From Acestrorhynchus altus (lineage: Eukaryota; Chordata; Actinopteri; Characiformes; Acestrorhynchidae), in the NCBI GenBank assembly GCA_034509495.1, contig CM067523.1:17183052-17247051 (forward strand): a DNA stretch of 64,000 bases, in the 5' to 3' direction. Numbering within the stretch: the first letter of the stretch is position 1; every line of letters begins with the position of its first letter. Positions 11,775-24,439 of the stretch are shown here, in pieces. A model generated the notes under the pieces. The model was not told the DNA's origin and did not search any database. It saw only the letters and a list, made by a program, of their open reading frames with translations. Made by a program: the position numbers and the translations under genes.

Positions 11775-12110
11775 TCTAAAGTTGCTGTGGCTGTTTATGG
11801 TCCGATCAACAATGTTTTCATTGCCACCTGTCTTTACCCAATAACAAAACAAGCCCCAACCAAGCCACAAAAGTTTGTGGCTGTTTATGACCCGAACAGC
11901 ATCATTCCTGTTCTAGCCCGTCTTTGACCAGTACTTTAAACAATCCCCTTTATCACCTCACTAAGGTCCCTGTGGCCATTTATGATCCGATCAGCAACAA
12001 TTCAATAAACCAATGCTACAGGAAGATACGACTATCCCACATCTAACAACTAAGGTTGCTGTGGCCGTTTATGATCCGATCAGCAACATTTCCATTAACT
12101 TTTACTGTTT
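11775..12110. repeat. Four-copy tandem array, about 90 bp period
   Basis: The core TGTGGCCGTTTATGATCCGA, followed by TCAGCAAC, occurs in diverged form at about 11786, 11876, 11971 and 12060, spacing 89-95 bp. The sequence between cores is less conserved but alignable in parts (CTAA...AGGTT/AGGTC before the core). No open frame is shared by the four copies. Confidence 0.8.
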
Positions 12111-12239
12111 GTCAAATGACCCAGGAGGTGGACGAGATGCTACAGTTACACATTTGAATCCATACTCTAATCCCTACCTCGCAAGCTCTTCACAGCGGTC
12201 TTCGGGTGGGCACCTTCCTCCGTCAGGGTTTTGCTGAAT

Positions 12240-14010
12240 TAAGTCAACACCTGCAGAGAACTCACTTCATGAGTTTTCATGAGAAAGGTTATCAAACTTT
12301 TATTTTTCTTATAATTCAAATGAAGCTTTATGTCCAACATTTGAAGTAGATTTGGAAAGATGGTGCTCTTCTACAAAAAGGGAAAATGATGCTCAGTGAC
12401 TGAAACAGTTGGTCCAGTAGCAGCACAACGAGCGCTGAGGCTTATTGTGGACTTCTGAGATTGTTCTGATGGCTTAGAAATATTGAAACCTGAATCTTAT
12501 ATGTAAATATTTGACCAATATGTGGAACTAAAACTGAATATCAAGTATCAAACACAATCCTTTTCATTAATTTACCCTACGTTGCTTTTCATGTGACATA
12601 TGTCTGCAGTGCCCAGGTGTGCACATACTGTATGTGGCAAATTAATATATTGTCATATTTCTATGGGTTCCTTAAAATATTAAAGAAATGTTTCATTTAT
12701 AACTTTCTGCCTTTTGGAGATCAGGTCATCTTCTACTCACTTGGCTATTCACAGTAACAGACATTTTGAAGGGGTGCCCAAACTTCGGCATTCCTCTGTA
12801 AATTGCGTAATGTGGGTTCCGATGTGCTCATGGATTAAGCATCCAGCACAAGGGCTCGTGTCATGGCCTGCTTATTGTAGGGAAAAAGAATTTTTGCTTT
12901 TTTTGTAAAGAAAGGTACTAGAGTATATTATGTTAATAGCACACACACACACACGCGCGCCCGGACAAGTTTCTTTCTCCATAGACACACTCTTCCTTAT
13001 AAATGAGGAATACTCACTCATACAGCAAATATAAATGAGTTCTCTCACCTTTGCACAGTCCTGAGTCCACTCTCTCTTCTCTAGAGCGTGTGTGTAGGTG
13101 AGGCAGCGGAGAGTGCTTTCTGACAGACTTTATCTCCTGGCGGAGGAGGATACACGCTGTAGCTGCCATTCCCAACACTCAGACATAAATCCCTTGCTCA
13201 GCTGCTCCTGTCCTCCTTCTCCACTCCTTCATCTTTACCTTCTCCCACAAGATGGAAGGATGACCCGCTGCACATCAAACCTTCGCCCTGCTTTTTCTGC
13301 CTCCACATCAGGCCATAGCCCCCAGTCTGTCAGCATATGAGCAATTGCGGACCCATTAAAGACTTTATAGCCCCGATGAGGCAGTTAACCACCCGTGAAA
13401 GTGCAGCAGGAATCAATAGGGCCACTTTATTTATTTATTTATTTTGGAAAGTTATCTCTATCTTCACTTCCTGTCTCTGCTGTTCTTGTAACAGTGTGGG
13501 ACAAGACCTTTGGACATGATGGAAGACCTTTGCATCTCCATCTGACAGCTCAGGACTGGGAAAAGGGTTCCCAGTCCTGATCCTTTAGTCTCATTTTGTC
13601 CTGTATATTTTGGTGCTTTCCTCGTTTTATTACATCTTACAGCTCCTCCCAGTAGCAACCATGCTTTGCTACACCAATAAGAGTACTTGGGCAAGACTCC
13701 TGCACTACTCTGGACCACCTCCGTAATTTAAGTGTCCTTGTAAGTCCCTTTGGATCAGAGCATCAGCTGTCAGAAATTTAAATGTAATTTAAATGCATGT
13801 AGAAATAATTACATTATCGATCTATTGTATATTGTCTGGACATTACCTCAGTAATTTTTACTGACCTTGATATTGCCCTGCAAGGAGAGCTCAGTAGTAT
13901 TTATATATGTATTTATTTTTTATATTCCAATTCTAATATGTGAATATTCTTAAATTAAAAGTGAAGTTGTATTAGTTTGCTCTTAATTTTATCAGCATAT
14001 CAGTGGAATA
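12240..14010. other. No gene seen
   Basis: Unremarkable sequence with a short CA/CG run at 12943-12961 and a TTTA run at 13427-13443. No protein family or RNA gene was recognised. Confidence 0.5.
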
Positions 14011-14177
14011 AAATTGTCTTTAAATGATCTGTATTGTATCCTGATAAGATTTGAGCCTGAAATCCAATTGCTGATATTTGCTGAAATCTGCCTTGAAATT
14101 CACAATTATAGACACTGTCTTGCTTTTTGTCAAACAGCTTCTGCAGTCCATGCTGACAAGAAAACCACCATACTGGA

Positions 14178-14295
14178 GTTTGGTTTTTGTACTGGGAGGA
14201 GTTTGGGTTGTACTTGGAGGTGTGTTGGTAGTACTGGGAGGAGGTTGAGTGGTACTATTGGTTGTGCTAGGAGGTGTTTTGGTTGTAGAAACACT
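14178..14295. repeat. Minisatellite of about 18-21 bp with Thr/Pro/Ser coding on minus strand
   Basis: Diverged units resembling TTGTACTGGGAGGAGGT repeat about five to six times. Read on the minus strand in one frame they give TPPSTT-type repeats, mucin-like in composition. There is no signal peptide, splice context or flanking coding sequence to support a gene. Confidence 0.7.
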
Positions 14296-14472
14296 GCTGT
14301 AACCTGTCTGGAATGCGTCTTGGTCCACCTCCTGAAATGGTTTAAGAAGTGGGATTTGTTTTAAATGCCGCTTGGGTGTATTTACACATGGGTTTTCATG
14401 TGTCTTGGCTTTAGCCAGATATAATCTTGACACTGAAGACTGATGAAGTGAGCAGGTGTAACGGGGTCACTA

Positions 14473-14905
14473 TGAACATGGGTAATGCACTGTTCTATCA
14501 ACACACATATACTTCACTTTCTTGCCAAATCTCAATAACAAGAAGATACCGGTAACTTTTCAGGTCACATCCTAGTTTGATTTACGTTGGGCTCACTGAG
14601 GAGAAATGCAAGCTTTGCACTCTAATCCTTATCTCGCACTTCTGCCTGAGAAGTGCTGGCATACCTCCATCCCTGTGAACATGGGCAGTGCACCGCTCTA
14701 CCAGCAGTTCAAACATACTTTACTTTCTCGTTGCATCGTCATAGCAAGGACAGACAGGTAAACTTTGCAGGTCAGTTCTGGTTTTGATTCATGTTCTGAT
14801 TACTGAAGAGGAATCCAGGCTTTGTGGTGCATTTCATATCTTGCTCTTTTGGCCTGAGAGGTGCTAACTTATTCCCATCCCTGTGTACATAGGCAAAGCC
14901 TCTGA
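14473..14905. repeat. Tandem duplication, about 205 bp unit, two copies plus a stub
   Basis: Units start at 14473 (TGAACATGGGTAATGCAC), 14676 (TGAACATGGGCAGTGCAC) and, partially, 14884 (TGTACATAGGCAAAGC). Shared internal blocks include CAGGTCA near the middle, GAGGAAATGCAAGC/GAGGAATCCAGGC, CTTGCTCTT/TCTCGCACTT and GCCTGAGAAGTGCT/GCCTGAGAGGTGCT. The copies are clearly diverged, so the duplication is old. Confidence 0.82.
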
Positions 14906-15639
14906 ATAAGACATGGTCGCTGAAGCTGAGGGTATGGTGTTGAACACTTCCCCTGAGGAGGGAGAACGCTGCAGTTTGTTTTTGCCTTTATTCATTTTTC
15001 ATCACCACTGATCATTTGGGCTGTTCTGAGTGGAAGCAGACTGGCTTCTTACGCCACATCACTCATTTAAGGGTCTTAAGTTGCCAGAGAGAGATTAATT
15101 AACTCTAAGGTAGACAGCAGGGGAAATATGCAAAGAATAACTTCTGGCCATTTGCCAGCAGGTAAGGAAGGCATGTTTTTAAATGAATGTCAATAATTTT
15201 TGCATATTAAAAATGATTAAGTATAGTTTCTGTAATCTGTTCAGATCCGAAGCAAATCTTTGCTTGGAAAAAGTTCCAGCTGCCTATATAGCATCCTCAG
15301 AAAAGAATGTTTCAGTGAAAGAATGAATCTGCTTCTAAAACTTTTGTATTGCCACTTGAGATAGAACATTGTGTACCCATTACTCTATGAGTAAGGAACA
15401 TGCATGTGTATCAGCGGCATCATGAAGTGCATGACCAGGGCAGCGTGTTCATCAGTGTAGGGGAGGGGGGAGCCTCAAAGGCCGGATCTGAGGTGACATT
15501 GGAAATCAAATAATTTTTTTTTAATCAAACAAAATGAAATATTTGGCCGAATGCTGAACACAGATTCAGCCTTAAATGTTTCGCAACCATCAGTTGTAAT
15601 TTCAGCATCAGAGTAGACTTGGTGGTTCTACATAATAGA
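14906..15639. other. No gene seen
   Basis: No recognisable gene or repeat family. Confidence 0.5.
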
Positions 15640-16020
15640 TCAATCCTTGTCTGATGATTTACCAGTGACTAATCCAGCTCAGGAAACAGATCAAATTCAC
15701 TCATTTCCAACTGAATTAAATTCAGAAATACAGAATTGTTTAAATGGCAAAGGAGCTTCCAGTGCATGTTTACTGCTCTGTCCATGCGTACGTGTTCAAC
15801 ATGCATACAAACTCTGACTGATCAGCAAGAAGGGATGATATCACTGACCCAGGTATTGGGTTATAGAGAGAAATGAGAAGGGAGGGGCTCTTTGCTCTCT
15901 TAATTTCAGAATTAAAGTGTTGAGAAGGGATAATACTGATAAATAACAGAAATAGTAAAGGGCATTCTAGTTTTTTGGTGAATAAAAGTTTGCCCAGCAT
16001 TCTGAAGTTTAAACTCATAG
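15640..16020 (+). repeat. Unnamed interspersed repeat X, copy 1
   Basis: Shares with copies at 42940, 43956, 47200 (minus) and 53680 the blocks GGAGCTTCCAGTGCATGTTT, ACTGCTCTGTCCA and CTCTGACTGATCAGC, and also GGGTTATAGAG...GAAGGGAGGGGCT. It has no coding capacity. A tRNA-type SINE follows directly. Confidence 0.75.
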
Positions 16021-16023
16021 TTT

Positions 16024-16335
16024 GGACCCCGAGTGGCATAGCAGGCTAAGGCGCTACCACTATGATCCTGGGGCCGTGGGTTCGAATGATGCTGCTCACC
16101 ATCAGCAGTCAGGGTCCAGAGGGAGAGAAAATGGCTTGCTCTCCCTTGGGGGGTGGGTAGATGGCGCTCTTCCCATCACATAAGTGTGCTGCTGGTCGGC
16201 GCAGGCGTCTGCCGACCATGGCATCAGATCCGGCATTCTCTTTCAAGTGCGATGGCTGCCCGTCAACTATGCAAATGGGGGCAGTTCAAAAAGAGGTGGT
16301 AGGTAATCGTCACATCACTTGGAGGAAACAGAACT
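16024..16335 (+). repeat. tRNA-derived SINE with polymerase III A and B boxes
   Basis: The head resembles a tRNA: A-box-like TGGCATAGCAGG at about 16034-16045 and B-box-like GGGTTCGAATG at about 16078-16088, with spacing as in a tRNA gene. The body (GGGTGGGTAGATGGCGCTCT, CGATGGCTGCCCG, CAAATGG) is shared with 40379-40680. It is SINE rather than a tRNA gene because no cloverleaf closes after the B box and the body follows. The 3' tail is not clear. Confidence 0.78.
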
Positions 16336-17508
16336 CACTTATGAAAGGTTTAAAATGCTTCCACACAGCTGACATATTAACTGCATTCACAACGTTGTGA
16401 CTTGATTGCGTCACCAAAAACGTCTTTTTTCATTTTAATTTTTTCGGCCAAATTTTTGCTTGCAGAATTTTCGGTGCATCCCTTCTGTGCAGCAGCACTG
16501 ACAGCAGCACATTTTAACACCAGAGAAAGGTAGGCAGCACACCTGGAGGTGGTTTCAGGGACAGGTGGGACTCGAGACTTTACTGCACCAGTAAGCGTCA
16601 GTGTTCAGACTAGCCCCAGGCATTTTTCTGTCTCTCGTCTTAACCTGAAGTGGACACACATGTTTGTACACATATTCAGACACATTCCCTCTCCCACAGA
16701 CATGAATGCTTGCACATGCACAAGGAGTTTTCATCCATCATTCACGCTGACAGCGAGACACTCTCCAAACACTGGCCTCACTGCTGCCAGTTTTCAGCGC
16801 ATGAAAGTGCTGTTTTTACTCCAGCAGTCGAGTCATGCTTTTCCCCACCTTAGAGCTCTCTGTGAGGGCTTTAGCCTTCCGCGCAGGAACTTGCACACAT
16901 GAATAGACAAGGAATGCAGCTTGTTTTGTCACCTCTTATCAAACAAAAGGCTGATCTGCTCGACAAATAAGCCACAGTGAAAAACAGCCTTAAGCCAGAC
17001 ACTTTTCTTTGGGAGAGTTTAGGCTAATCCGATATCTCACATGTGGTAATAGTGCCACTCTTCAGTCTTTTAGGTGGTTTTGCCACTGCTGCTCACCTCA
17101 CCCTTCCTGTTCATTTGTGGAAGCATGTAAGGTAGGTCCCCTTAGATCCCATCCAAACAAGTGGTCAAGGGCAAGAGAATACATGTGTTTAAAAGACCTA
17201 CATCAATGCTTACAATCAACAGCAAAATTATCACTTGACAGAGTAATTGCCAGAAGCTTTTCCTGTCCTTTGGAAGGCAAAACACTCTACCACCACCATT
17301 AAGGGTTTCTGGCTCAGTCTTCTGTTTTTGTCAAACTATGTTCAGATTTTACACATCCAATGGGTCCACTTCCATCAGTCACATTCCTCTTCACATGCCA
17401 AGTGTGCTTCTGGATGCCATCTTGGATTCTGCTGTGACTTGCACAGCATTATCTGTGAAGTGGGAGTAGTTGGGTATGTGTTTCACAGATTTGACTCTCA
17501 GTCAGATG
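16336..17508. other. No gene seen
   Basis: Short reading frames only. No family recognised. Confidence 0.5.
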
Positions 17509-17853
17509 TTTACATACACCCAATAATCCACTAACAATAATCCACAAGTCGGTAATCTGATCAATGCATCTACATGCACTTCAGTAATCAGTTAATGAGT
17601 TAAAACTCTGGGTTTACATGAATCATATGACCAGCAGTAGAGTCCTTGCTGGTTGGTTGATTAGTGACGGCTGCAGCTCATCAGGAAGACTGCATGTGCA
17701 GACTGAGCAGCCCAAAGACTTAGTAAGAAATCTGGTTACTGAGCTTACTATGATTGAACAAATCTCCCCTTTACATGAACACTTAATGGTCAGAAGAGTC
17801 AGATAACTGCGGAAATCTGATTACGTCCGGGTTATTGAGTGCATGTAAGCACA
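17509..17853. mobile_element. MITE with terminal inverted repeats
   Basis: The left end TTTACATACACCCAATAATC is an inverted copy of the right end GGGTTATTGAGTGCATGTAAG. The inner arms (AATCTGAT...CTGATTAC) extend the similarity. At about 345 bp with no coding capacity it fits a short non-autonomous DNA transposon of a family common in fish genomes. Superfamily not assigned from sequence alone. Confidence 0.75.
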
Positions 17854-17859
17854 CCTACT

Positions 17860-20560
17860 ACACTCCAGACCTGCAAAGATATTCTTTGGGTGGTCTGTTA
17901 TGTGGTGTCCAATTTGCTGATGTGATTGATGGTTTATCTAATTATATTTGATTACAGACAGCTGTTGGCAACAAAGCTGTCAACTTCTGCAATCAAAGCA
18001 ACCGCAGTAAATAATGGTGCTGCTTACTTGTTTCCATGTACAAGAACATGGCCGTGTACCTGAAGGCAAAAAAGGTGGGTTCATTTCAAGTCTAGTGATC
18101 ACTGACAGATTTCTAGGATAAGAAGTGCAGTGCTCCATCAACACACCTCCGTCAGCCCTTTATGCGTTTTTGTTATATAGAAGGTCATTATATGGGGGAA
18201 ACTCCCATTTCCAGCTGTGTTGGCAGCTTGTCTGAATAAAACTGGCTCTACTATCTGTTCCATCTTTGATGCTGGTGAACCCCAAACTCTGGCCAATCCA
18301 TGCACTAAGCTGCAGGTCAGCTCTGAGATTGGGTTCACGAAAGCATGCAAATCAGTAAAGCCTGATTATCATCCAGCTTTTTTGAGCAACCCCTCCAAGA
18401 TGAAATGGAAGACCTTCTACTAGCAGCTTACAAAACAAGCAAGCTGACAAATAGTCTGTCCTGTTACGTTACGTGTTACACTGCCTACGCTGTGACACGT
18501 TAACCGAATATTATGCTAAACTCCAAATGAGGATGGAAAAAAAAAAATAAGGAGAAACAAGTCACCCTTTCCACCCCCATCCACTTCGTGCCATGGCAAC
18601 CAAGCGACGAGGAAAAGTGATCCTGTTCCAAGCAATCTCTCTCCTTAATGGTACGTCTGTTAGTGTAAGGAGATATTTCCAAAAGTCCCCCAGTGACATT
18701 TTAGACCCCCCACTGTAACTGAACTGGGCAGGTGAGCCACAGGTAGAATTTGTACTGTCTCTCAGGTTCCCGGCCTCCTTTGCTTATCACAGAGTGCAAA
18801 GGAGAGATGGGAACATTGACGTATCTCTCGGCCACTACCTCTCTCTTTTACCTGATCTTTTTGTCAGTACAGAGTTAAAGGACTCCTGATGTCGATTTGT
18901 TTGGATTTCGTAATGGCTTACTCTTTTTTTGGGAGATGGTTTTTATTTTGCTGAAACCAATTTTGACCATTTTGACGGTTTGTAGATCGTGTAGAGATCA
19001 AGTACATGTACAGGGTGGCTGCTGTTGTTGTTTTTTCCACTTTGCTTTGAGCTTTTTAGGTCCCAAGTGTTCATGGTGCCTGCTGATCCAGAGTTACTGC
19101 TGACTCTCCTGTCCCCTCTGCTGGTAAAGGCAGTAACTGCAGTGTTGAGAAGGCCTTTTGCATCCAAACTGCACCAGACGTAGACAGACTGAAGAGCAAG
19201 GCCTTTCGGAGTGCTTATGTCACACACTGACACTCGTCATTTTGATCTCTTGTTCTTTCCCATCAAACCTCCCTGTATCTCTTCCAGGCTTACGCAACGA
19301 CTTCATCAAAAGAGGCTTATCTAGCCGAGACCAGTGACATGTCAACAACAAATAATCATGAGATGGTTTTCTGTTTTCTAAGATAGAACAGCAGGACTTG
19401 GTGCAATTTCTCTTCCCCCTGCCTTTGCTCACCTTTTCCCTCCCTTTCTTGCATCGGTCCTGGAGGACCCTGGGAGCACAGCTCCCGACACTGCTCTGTA
19501 TGAAATATCAATGCAGATGACTCACTTCGACTTCAGTGTAAATCACCATTGCAAATGCCAAGCCCATTATAGCCAAATCCTTCAGGGAGTTGTTACGTCC
19601 ATCTCCACCGGTAGAGAAGGCAGGTCTCTTAAAGCGGCAGTGCACCATAAAAAAAGCATGCAGCCTGAGGATGCTGCAGGAGGCATTAATTTTTCAGTGT
19701 GTTTTATTTTATCCATCTAAAAACAGACACGACATGTAAACAACACTGATAACCAGGAGAGTATTATTGTTTCGGGAGAGCTGGGTTCATACAAGATAGA
19801 TAATCCTAACCCCGCATCCAGTGGCACTCCCAGGAGACTGGGTTGCTATTTTGGGTTTGTTCGATACTTTCGTCATCGTAGAGGTAGGCACAGGTTGTTG
19901 CGTTTGATGCTGTGATGTTGTCTCTTGCGTCAACGGGATTTTAAAAGAAGAAAGAACTGTTTCGAACCTCTCAAGGTTATGTTAGAGGGTGTTTTTGATT
20001 GACGGTGGCACTGCAGAATCTCATCCAAAGTCTTTCTGTGCTGTCTTACTGGTTTGATGCAAAAGACTGTGCCATTCTTAGAATTCCTATTTTTTCCTAT
20101 TTTGCATTGGTGGAGCTGCGTGAACAGAAATACTGTTCTTCATTCAGCCATCGTTTCGGTCTTTTTTCAGTAACAAATATCAGCAAACAACTGTGTGCAA
20201 CTGCAGTGTGAAGGCTTCATTCGTTCAATCCGAACACGTGCTTTGTTGAACTTGATAAGAGACAACAGCAGACAGGGAAACGCTTTCATTTTCCATTTGC
20301 TGCATATAATGTGCCCACAAGAGAGGAAGGATTTGCTGTCATTACGTGGCCTACTCCAGTGGAACAGTGGTAAATCAAAGAGTGCCTAGTCATGCTGAAT
20401 AGCCAAGGTATGGCTTGCTTAAGTGATGCTTCGCACTCATCCACAGGTGAGATGATGAGGTGACACTAGTGGGTAATTAAGCAAGCACAGAGCCACTATG
20501 GAAAAAAAACTATCACTGGTCTCCAAGGCCTGCCTACCCTTTGACCCAAACCGTTTAACG
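17860..20560. other. No gene seen
   Basis: 2.7 kb without a recognised gene or mobile element. An RFX-like half site (ATGGCAAC) lies at about 18593-18600, next to an A-rich run at 18537-18549. Confidence 0.45.
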
Positions 20561-20614
20561 TCAGTCTGTGGGAGTCTGTGGGAGTCTGTGGGAGTCTGTG
20601 GGAGTCTGTGGGAG
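20561..20614. repeat. 10-bp minisatellite
   Basis: TCTGTGGGAG repeated five times without error; likely polymorphic in copy number. Confidence 0.95.
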
Positions 20615-22211
20615 CCCGCTGAGTCAGAAAGCTCACAGGCTATTATGGAATATCCAAAGCCCAAGACAGCAGTGATGGGAGACAGGAGGACTTGTGAGAT
20701 GGCTGAACTCCAGCAGAAGTGAATATTGCATTGCGTTTTCTCACTGGTTTTCCCACTTCTTAGTTAAAACCTTTCATTAAATGATATTCACAGTTTATAT
20801 TGTGGAGGTTTCATCTACAAATCTACTTTCATACTTAAATGTTTAACCCCCACTGGCCTGCTGGCAGGTCCAAAGTGCACACCACTATAATCTAAGAATA
20901 ATACCCCAACCAGTTTGCACTGAAGTTCCTGTGGGTTCTGACTAATCAACCTTACTATGCAATAAGCTGGAGGTTAGCTGTTAAGGTGTTAACTTTGACA
21001 TCTTCGACATGTGTCTGAAGTATTGTTTGCCACCACAGCTCCCACACTTTAACCAGCCAGATCAACTTCACCTGATTCCTCTAATCATGGGCTTTAGTAG
21101 CTGAAGAAGGTGTGTTAGATTTGGATTAGAGGTGAAACCTGCAGCAGTGTCGATTTCCAGAAGGAATTCCAAATGTTTTCCTTTTTCCTCCATTTAGTGA
21201 CTGCTAGTCCATACGTTGAGATGTCCGATTATAAGATTTCTTTGACCAGATCTGCCTTAATTTCCCATTGGAATTGAGTAGACAATTGCCAGTTGCACAA
21301 TTGCTGCCAATTGCACATTTGATTGATGTGCATTCCATCTTCCCCAAATTTACAAAGTGGAGGTCAAGGCTAACCCCTTACTACCTTTGGGTAATGTGTC
21401 AAGGGCAATCACAAGCTTTCTTCTAGAGATCTTTGGTGTTGGTGACCCTCACTGACCCCTCCCCAAAGCTCTTAGACATGTTTGGCTGCATGGCTGGAGT
21501 TTAAGGAAGACAGAAGATGTCTCCTATTCTGTGTTCCTTCCCTAGATTGATATCCAAGGTCCATACTGGAATGGAAAGTGGTTCTTGCCCCAGGTCAAAG
21601 GACAAATTAAAAACAACAGAAACTAAACACCACAGACAGAGGACCGATGAATTGTGTCTAGCAGATACTATGGTTGGAGGCATCCATGTCTCTCTCTCTG
21701 AGCTCCTCAAGAATGCCGTAGAAAAGGACATAGAAAATAAAGACGGAAGGGCATACCTTCAAAGGGCACACCTGCCCATCAAGTCACTTGCAGTCTGTGT
21801 ATTTAGATGGGATGCACTGTACAGCAGATGGCTGACCTTGTTGAAGTTTGCAATGGTCCTGTTTTCTTACTGAGGTTCATTTTAGGATTTTCACTTCATT
21901 TTAATTATATTTGTATTTGTACCCCCACATCCGGCAATCCACTCCCATCTCTGTCATGGCTTTTTTCAACAGTTGCCAATACCATACAAGCATGCCGTTT
22001 GTTTGTGTTGGTTTTCTCTTATTTATCCTCCCTTTGTCTTATTTTCATATTCTCTTGTTCTCTCTCTGGCGGTACTGAATGGAGCCCCGGGCATGCTGAT
22101 GGTACTGATTGTGAGTCATCGCACTGGCCCACTCTCCCTCCCCATCTGCTGCCTGAGTCTCAGACACGAGAGGGAGACTCAGCCTCTCTGCCATCGATCA
22201 CCTCCTCAAAT
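20615..22211. other. No gene seen
   Basis: No recognised gene. The region near 21060-21180 may be an old MITE arm (CACCTGATTCCTCTAATCA), but no matching arm was found. Confidence 0.4.
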
Positions 22212-22272
22212 GCTCTCTCTCTCTCTCTCACACACACACACTCACTCACTCACTCACACACTCACTCACTCA

Positions 22273-22334
<62 letters not shown>
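22212..22334. repeat. (CT)n-(CACT)n-(CA)n compound microsatellite
   Basis: CT units, then CACA/CACT units, then a pure CA run. Confidence 0.95.
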
Positions 22335-22336
<2 letters not shown>

Positions 22337-22445
22337 CACGCATTCACCCCTCCGCCGTGTCACTATCGATCCCCGTGTTTAACATTTTGCTGCCCAACAT
22401 TCTCCTGTTGTTTTCTCTCCTAGTGAAACCCCATTCCCCTAAAAA

Positions 22446-22501
22446 CATTAATTAATTAACTAATTAATTAATTAATCAATCAACGAATAATTAATTAATT
22501 T
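22446..22501. repeat. (ATTA)n simple repeat
   Basis: ATTA units interrupted by ATCAATCAACGA. Confidence 0.9.
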
Positions 22502-23067
22502 ACAAATCACCCTGACAGCCTGGTAAGAAGAAGAACACTACAGACCAATGCTTTTTTTTTTCCTGTATACAAAAAATCAAAGAAGAGATATTAATTTTGA
22601 AGGTATTCACAAATCTGCACACCACTATATGAAAATGTGTACAACTATAAGTGCGTCACTCTGTCTGTCTTACATGGTTTGCGTTTGTTTTCATATCGGT
22701 TTCCATGTGTAATGACACTTGAATTGGTAGCCCTTAAGTGAGTCATCACTTGGAGAATAATATTCTGGCACTCAGACGCCGACGGCCCAGGAAGAAACTG
22801 CATTAGAGAGAAGCAGGTGAGACGAGAGTGCCAGGAAATCATTTTTAAAACCCAAGGCTGGGCTGTATAGACGCTTTCGTTACATTTCATTCAGTCTTTT
22901 AGAAATCGTACACAGTTTGTTTGGCGTTTTCCTTTCACACGGTGTCCTTATCAAACCTCCATTTGCTCCTAGAAAACTGCAGATTGATCCAAGCTAAGGG
23001 TGATTAGGAGTGATGAGACACATTTGTGTAGGGCTGGCTATTGGCAAAATCCTGAAGGTGTGATATG

Positions 23068-24259
23068 TACAGTGACACGCATGTAAGTATTCAGTCTTTG
23101 CTCAACACTTTGTTGAAGCATCTTTGGCAGCAATTACAGCCTCAAGTCTGACCTGGCACCTGTTTTTTTCTCCCATTCTTCTTTGCAGAACTTCTCAAGC
23201 TCCATCAGATTGGATGGGGTGTGTTGGTGCACATCACATGTTAAATCAGGTTCAAGTCTGGGCACTGTCTGGGCCACTTAAGGACATTCACATAGTTGTC
23301 CTAAAATCACTCCTTTGTTATCTTGGCTGTGTGCTTAGGGTCGTTCTCCTGTTAGAAGATATACCTTCATCCCAGTCTGAGGTCCAGAGCGATCTGGAGC
23401 AGGTTATCATCAAGGATGTCTCTGTGTCTCTCTTCCTCCAGACATGATGCTTGGGACTGAGACCAAAGAGTTCAATCTTTGTTTCATCATACCAGATAAT
23501 TTTGTTTTTCATCATCTGAGAGTTGTTTAGGTGCATTTTGGCCAGTCCAGATGGGCTGTCATGAGGAGTTTTACTGTCCTTTTACTGAGGAGTGTCTTCT
23601 GTCTGGCCATTCAACCATACATGTCCTTCTGGAAGGTTTTCTTATGTCTACAGAGCAACTGTCAGAGTGACTATTGGGTTCTTCGTCACCTCCCTGACTA
23701 AGGCCCTCCTACCATGATCATTCAGTTTTGCTGGGCGTCCAGCTCTATAAAGAGTCCTGGTGGTTCCAGACTTCTTCCATTATGGATGATGGAGGCCACT
23801 GTGCTCATTGGGCCCGTCAATGCATCAGAATATTTTTCTGTGTCTTGATACAATCCTGTCTCGGAGGTCTACTGATAATTCCTTAGACTTCATGGCTCGG
23901 TTTGTGTTCTGACCTGCACTGTTACCTATGAGACCTTATGTAAACAGGTGTGTGTCTTTCCAAATCATGTCCAATCAGCTGATTTTACCACAGGTGTCCA
24001 ATTAAGCTGTAGAAACATCAGAAGGATGATCAGTGAAACAACATGCACCCGAGTTCAATTTTGAGCGTCATGGCAGAGGCTGTGAATATTTATGTACGTT
24101 ATATTTTTGTGTTTTATTTTAAAAAACACTCTGTCATTGTGGAGTATTGTGTGTAGAATTTTGCAGGGAAAAATGAGTTGAATCCATTTTGGAAAAAGGC
24201 TGTAACATAGCAATATGTGCAAAATGTGAAGAGCTTGAATATTTTCCCGATGCACTGTA
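23068..24259 (-). mobile_element. Tc1-like transposon with both ends, transposase broken
   Basis: The element runs from TACAGTGACACGCATGTAAG to TATTTTCCCGATGCACTGTA, inverted ends of one Tc1 family. The minus strand carries a decayed transposase. A first catalytic Asp lies in IIWYDETKIELFG with KHHVWRKRDTE (23430-23500). The second region reads FQQENDPKHT near 23350, where the usual Asp is replaced by Glu. WPRQCPDLNLI near 23270 holds the third region. Several frameshifts and stops exist, so the element is non-autonomous. Length (about 1.19 kb) is a little short of a typical 1.3-1.6 kb Tc1. Confidence 0.85.
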
Positions 24260-24439
24260 TCATGGAACTGGGGTTATGCATAAATATATTGACTTCAGTT
24301 ATATAAAGAAAAGTTTACTCTTTATCCAATCAGAACAGTATAACGAAAAACATATCACAATACTTCAGTACATCAATGTTTTACAGCACTACACTTGTAA
24401 TTAGCATGGGACTCCACATTGATACAAAGAAAGATAGCA

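Noticed and set aside
16024..16100. Possible functional tRNA gene
   Set aside because: A and B boxes are present, but no cloverleaf acceptor pairing closes, and a SINE body shared with 40379-40680 follows.
21807..22455. Open frames of 191 and 160 codons
   Set aside because: Their second halves run through the CT/CA microsatellite (SLTHTHTH-type translation) and the first parts show no family features or splice context.
23124..23447. 107-codon plus-strand frame
   Set aside because: It is antisense to the Tc1 transposase remnant on the minus strand.
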